A stretch of DNA of 64,000 bases from Ferribacterium limneticum (GTDB lineage Bacteria; Pseudomonadota; Gammaproteobacteria; Burkholderiales; Rhodocyclaceae): the NCBI RefSeq assembly GCF_020510565.1, contig NZ_CP075189.1, positions 186,001-250,000 of the forward strand, written 5' to 3'. The notes under the pieces were generated by a model that was given only the letters and a program-made list of their open reading frames with translations, was not told the DNA's origin and made no database searches. The first letter of the stretch is position 1, and every line of letters begins with the position of its first letter. Shown piece by piece: positions 61,386-64,000 of the stretch. The position numbers and the translations under genes are program-made.

Positions 61386-62138
61386 ATGAAGATTCTCGTA
61401 CCCGTAAAACGAGTCGTTGATTACAACGTCAAAGTCCGCGTCAAGGCCGATGGCACCGGCGTAGACCTGGCCAACGTCAAAATGAGCATGAACCCCTTCG
61501 ACGAAATCGCTATCGAAGAAGCCGTCCGTCTCAAGGAAGCCGGCATTGCCAGCGAAGTCATCGCCGTCTCCTGTGGCGTTGCCGCCTGCCAGGAAACCTT
61601 GCGCACCGCCATGGCCATCGGTGCCGACCGCGGCATCCTCGTCGATTGTGGCGACACCGAAATCCAGCCGCTGGCCGTCGCCAAGCTCTTGAAGGCCCTG
61701 TGCGACAAAGAACAACCGCAACTCGTCATCTGCGGCAAACAAGCCATCGACGACGACGCCAACCAGACCGGCCAGATGCTCGCCGCCCTGCAAAACTGGC
61801 CGCAAGCTACCTTCGCCTCCAAAGTCGTCATCACCAACGGAAAAGCCAGCGTCACCCGCGAAATCGACGGCGGCCTCGAAACCCTCGAAATCAATCTCCC
61901 GGCTGTGGTTTCCACCGACCTGCGTTTGAACGAGCCGCGCTACGCCACCCTCCCCAACATCATGAAAGCCAAGAAAAAGCCGCTCGACACCGTCAAGCCG
62001 GCCGACCTTGGCGTCGACGTCACCCCGCGCCTGACCACCCTCAAGGTCGCCGAACCGGCCAAGCGCAGCGCCGGCATCCGCGTCGCCGACGTCGCCGAAC
62101 TCGTCAACAAACTCAAGAACGAAGCCAAGGTGATCTGA
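61386..62138 (+). CDS. etfB: Electron transfer flavoprotein beta subunit
   Basis: A 250-residue ETF beta. Motifs [10 protein letters not shown] and [13 protein letters not shown] at the N-terminus and the K-K-P-L loop near the C-terminus match the family. It takes electrons from acyl-CoA dehydrogenase with EtfA, FAD and AMP. Two bases separate it from etfA. The ATG at 61386 is the first with a clear ribosome site (AAGGAA). Confidence 0.95.
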   Translation: MKILVPVKRVVDYNVKVRVKADGTGVDLANVKMSMNPFDEIAIEEAVRLKEAGIASEVIAVSCGVAACQETLRTAMAIGADRGILVDCGDTEIQPLAVAKLLKALCDKEQPQLVICGKQAIDDDANQTGQMLAALQNWPQATFASKVVITNGKASVTREIDGGLETLEINLPAVVSTDLRLNEPRYATLPNIMKAKKKPLDTVKPADLGVDVTPRLTTLKVAEPAKRSAGIRVADVAELVNKLKNEAKVI

Positions 62139-62140
62139 TC

Positions 62141-63070
62141 ATGACCATTCTCGTTATCGCCGAACACGACCACCAACAGCTCAAAGCCGCCACCCTCAAC
62201 ACCGTTGCCGCCGCAGCCAAGATCGGTGGCGACATCCATGTTCTCGTCGCCGGATCAGGCTGCCAAGCCGCCGCCCAGGAAGCCGCCACGCTGCAAGGCA
62301 TCAGCCTCGTCAAAGTCGCCGACGCTGCCCACTACCAGAGCCAGACCGCCGAAAACCTCACCGCCCTGGTCATCGCCAATGCATCCGGCTACAGCCACAT
62401 CCTCGCCCCGGCCACCACCTTCGGCAAGAACCTCGCTCCCCGAATCGCCGCGCTCCTCGACGTCGCCCAGATCTCCGAAATCACCGGCGTTGAAAGCCCG
62501 GACACCTTCGTGCGTCCGATCTACGCCGGCAATGCCCTGGCCACCGTCAAGAGCGCTGACGCCGTCAAAGTCATCACCGTCCGGACCACCGCCTTTGACA
62601 CGGTCAACCGGGAAAATGCCGCGAAAATCGAAAACATCGCCGCTGCAGCCGACACCGCCCAAAGCACCCTCACGAACCGCGAACTGACCAAGTCCGAGCG
62701 TCCCGAACTCGGTGCGGCCAAGATCATCGTCTCCGGTGGTCGTGGCCTGGGCAGTGGCGAGAACTACCACAAGCTCCTCGAGCCGTTGGCCGACAAGCTC
62801 GGTGCGGCACTCGGTGCCTCCCGCGCCGCCGTCGATGCCGGCTTCGTGCCGAACGACTATCAGGTTGGCCAGACCGGCAAGATCGTTGCCCCGCAGCTCT
62901 ACATCGCCGTCGGCATCTCGGGTGCCATCCAGCATCTGGCCGGCATGAAGGAGTCGAAAGTCATCGTCGCCATCAACAAGGATCCGGATGCACCGATCTT
63001 TCAGGTGGCGGATTACGGGCTCGTGGCTGACCTGTTCGAAACCATTCCGGCCCTCGTCGCCGCGGTCTAA
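62141..63070 (+). CDS. etfA: Electron transfer flavoprotein alpha subunit
   Basis: A 309-residue FAD-binding ETF alpha, with the C-terminal [10 protein letters not shown] and [12 protein letters not shown] motifs and [10 protein letters not shown]. Residues about 152-160 (D-T-V-N-R-E-N) coincide with a degenerate dispersed repeat in the frame seen also in the acetoacetyl-CoA synthetase. It follows etfB by 2 bases. Confidence 0.95.
   Translation: MTILVIAEHDHQQLKAATLNTVAAAAKIGGDIHVLVAGSGCQAAAQEAATLQGISLVKVADAAHYQSQTAENLTALVIANASGYSHILAPATTFGKNLAPRIAALLDVAQISEITGVESPDTFVRPIYAGNALATVKSADAVKVITVRTTAFDTVNRENAAKIENIAAAADTAQSTLTNRELTKSERPELGAAKIIVSGGRGLGSGENYHKLLEPLADKLGAALGASRAAVDAGFVPNDYQVGQTGKIVAPQLYIAVGISGAIQHLAGMKESKVIVAINKDPDAPIFQVADYGLVADLFETIPALVAAV
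62597..62634 (+). repeat. Degenerate dispersed repeat inside etfA
   Basis: TTGACACGGTCAACCGGGAA, then AATGCCGCGAAAATCGAAAA matches the core CACGGTCAACCGG and the A-rich AAATCGAAA tail. It encodes D-T-V-N-R-E in frame. Weaker than the intergenic copies. Confidence 0.5.
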
Positions 63071-63093
63071 TCAAGAAATACGGAGAGAAACCC

Positions 63094-64000
63094 ATGAGCA
63101 CCTATATCGCCCCGATTCGCGACATGCAGTTCGTCCTCAACGAAGTGGCCGGCCTCGAAGAAATCTGTGCCCTGCCCGGTAACGAGGAATGTTCGGTCGA
63201 TCTCGTCGAGTCCATTCTCGACGAAGCCTCCAAGTTCGCCACCGGCGTCCTCGACCCGATCAACAGCGTCGGCGATCGTGTCGGCCACGTCTGCAAGGAC
63301 GGCGTCGTCACCACGGCGCCCGGCTTCAAGGAAGCCTACAAGCTGTTCGCCGAAACCGGCTGGAATTCCATGCCTTTCGACCCGGAATATGGCGGTCAGG
63401 GGCTACCGGCTGTCGTTTCGATGGCCGTCAATGAAATGTGGAAGGGCGCCAACATGGCCTTCGGCTTGTGCCCGATGCTGACCGGCGGGGCTATCGAAGC
63501 CATCGCCCACCACGCTTCCGACGAACTCAAGCAGAAATACCTGCCGAAGATGATCGAAGGTACGTGGACCGGCACCATGAACCTGACCGAGCCGAACGCC
63601 GGTTCCGATCTGGCCGCCATTTCCTCCAAGGCCAAGGCCGTCGGCGACGGCACCTTCCTGGTCAGCGGCACCAAGATCTTCATCACCTGGGGCGAGCATG
63701 ACGTCGCCGAAAACATCATTCACCTCGTGCTGGCCCGCCTGCCGGACGCGCCGCCGGGACTGAAGGGCATTTCGCTCTTCCTCGTGCCGAAATTCCTGGT
63801 CAATGACGACGGTTCGCTCGGCAAGCGCAATGACCTGATCTGCGCCTCGATCGAACACAAGCTCGGTATCCACGGCAGCCCGACTGCCGTCATGTCCTAC
63901 GGCGAGAACGAAGGGGCCGTCGGCTACCTGATCGGCGACGAGAACAAGGGCATCGGCTACATGTTCACGATGATGAACCACGCCCGCGTCAATGTCGGCC
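63094..64000 (+). CDS. Acyl-CoA dehydrogenase (3' end cut by window)
   Basis: The first 302 residues of a long acyl-CoA dehydrogenase. An N-terminal extension of about 40 residues (residues 1-40, Y-I-A-P-I-R-D-M-Q-F-V) is typical of DmdC-like and other about 590-residue members. The N-terminal helical domain and the middle domain with M-N-L-T-E-P-N-A-G-S-D-L and the F-I-T-W-G-E-H-D flavin-binding segment are present; the catalytic C-terminal part lies outside the window. It follows etfA by 23 bp behind CGGAGAG. Confidence 0.93.
   Translation, partial: MSTYIAPIRDMQFVLNEVAGLEEICALPGNEECSVDLVESILDEASKFATGVLDPINSVGDRVGHVCKDGVVTTAPGFKEAYKLFAETGWNSMPFDPEYGGQGLPAVVSMAVNEMWKGANMAFGLCPMLTGGAIEAIAHHASDELKQKYLPKMIEGTWTGTMNLTEPNAGSDLAAISSKAKAVGDGTFLVSGTKIFITWGEHDVAENIIHLVLARLPDAPPGLKGISLFLVPKFLVNDDGSLGKRNDLICASIEHKLGIHGSPTAVMSYGENEGAVGYLIGDENKGIGYMFTMMNHARVNVG

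Noticed and set aside
59766..61805. 679-residue open frame on the minus strand opposite the acyl-CoA ligase gene
   Set aside because: It lies antisense to a gene with all ANL motifs and runs into etfB; the frame is open because of GC-rich codon bias. It shows no domain.

Overview
The window looks like core chromosome of a GC-rich betaproteobacterium of the Rhodocyclales (Dechloromonas/Azonexus-like). This is an inference from gene order (ponA divergent from pilMNOPQ-aroKB-gltBD, lptM-lysA next to cyaY, dapF-DUF484-xerC, hslVU), from an ahcY gene led by an SAH riboswitch, and from codon use. There is no prophage, insertion sequence, CRISPR array or rRNA operon. Both ends cut genes: rsfS on the left and an acyl-CoA dehydrogenase on the right.

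Layout. 0-11.5 kb: rsfS-rlmH-maf, then a block mostly on the minus strand (glycosyltransferase-like protein, enoyl-CoA hydratase, YdcF-like protein, acyltransferase, U32 tRNA-hydroxylation protein) around a plus-strand acetoacetyl-CoA synthetase, then rng, a Tat-exported dienelactone hydrolase-like protein and a ProQ-domain protein. 11.6-12 kb: a minus-strand tRNA operon (Lys-TTT, Lys-CTT, initiator Met) with a clear sigma-70 promoter. 12-19 kb: an MscS channel, then an S-adenosylmethionine cycle region (metF, tlyA, ahcY with its riboswitch, metK) interrupted by an HD-GYP gene. 19-25 kb: two lipid A-type acyltransferases, a GNAT, dapF-DUF484-xerC, a 50-residue basic protein and rlmI. 25.3-29.4 kb: a zinc/manganese-type uptake cluster (small Cys protein, porin, binding protein, ATPase, permease). 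29.4-35.7 kb: a duplicated STAS-like protein, hslVU, an AEC transporter, hsp15, lysA-lptM and cyaY. 35.7-45 kb: ponA, pilMNOPQ, aroK, aroB. 45-52 kb: gltBD and a membrane protein with a winged-helix tail. 52-56 kb: glmU, a small membrane protein and an EF-G2-type GTPase. 56.2-56.8 kb: a gene-free 617-bp inverted-repeat element. 56.8-59.5 kb: an OmpR-type regulator and a hybrid PAS kinase. 59.6-64 kb: acyl-CoA ligase, etfBA and acyl-CoA dehydrogenase, an acyl-CoA oxidation unit.

The most unusual signal is a dispersed repeat of about 35 bp. Its core is CCACGGTCAACCGGAAA followed by an A/T run, GGCC and an A-rich tail. I find seven clear non-coding copies (near 2.46, 12.98, 23.78, 25.65, 33.56, 51.32 and 56.44 kb). 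Two more good copies lie inside reading frames (znuA signal peptide, tlyA C-terminus) and three weaker ones also do (tlyA N-terminus, acetoacetyl-CoA synthetase, etfA). The in-gene copies use one reading frame per orientation: T-V-N-(R/P) when the gene reads in the ACGGTCAAC direction and L-T-V when it reads in the other. One copy is folded into a nested palindrome over the porin ribosome-binding site, and another sits in the centre of the 617-bp inverted-repeat element. I know no named family for this repeat. All functional readings of it here are inference.
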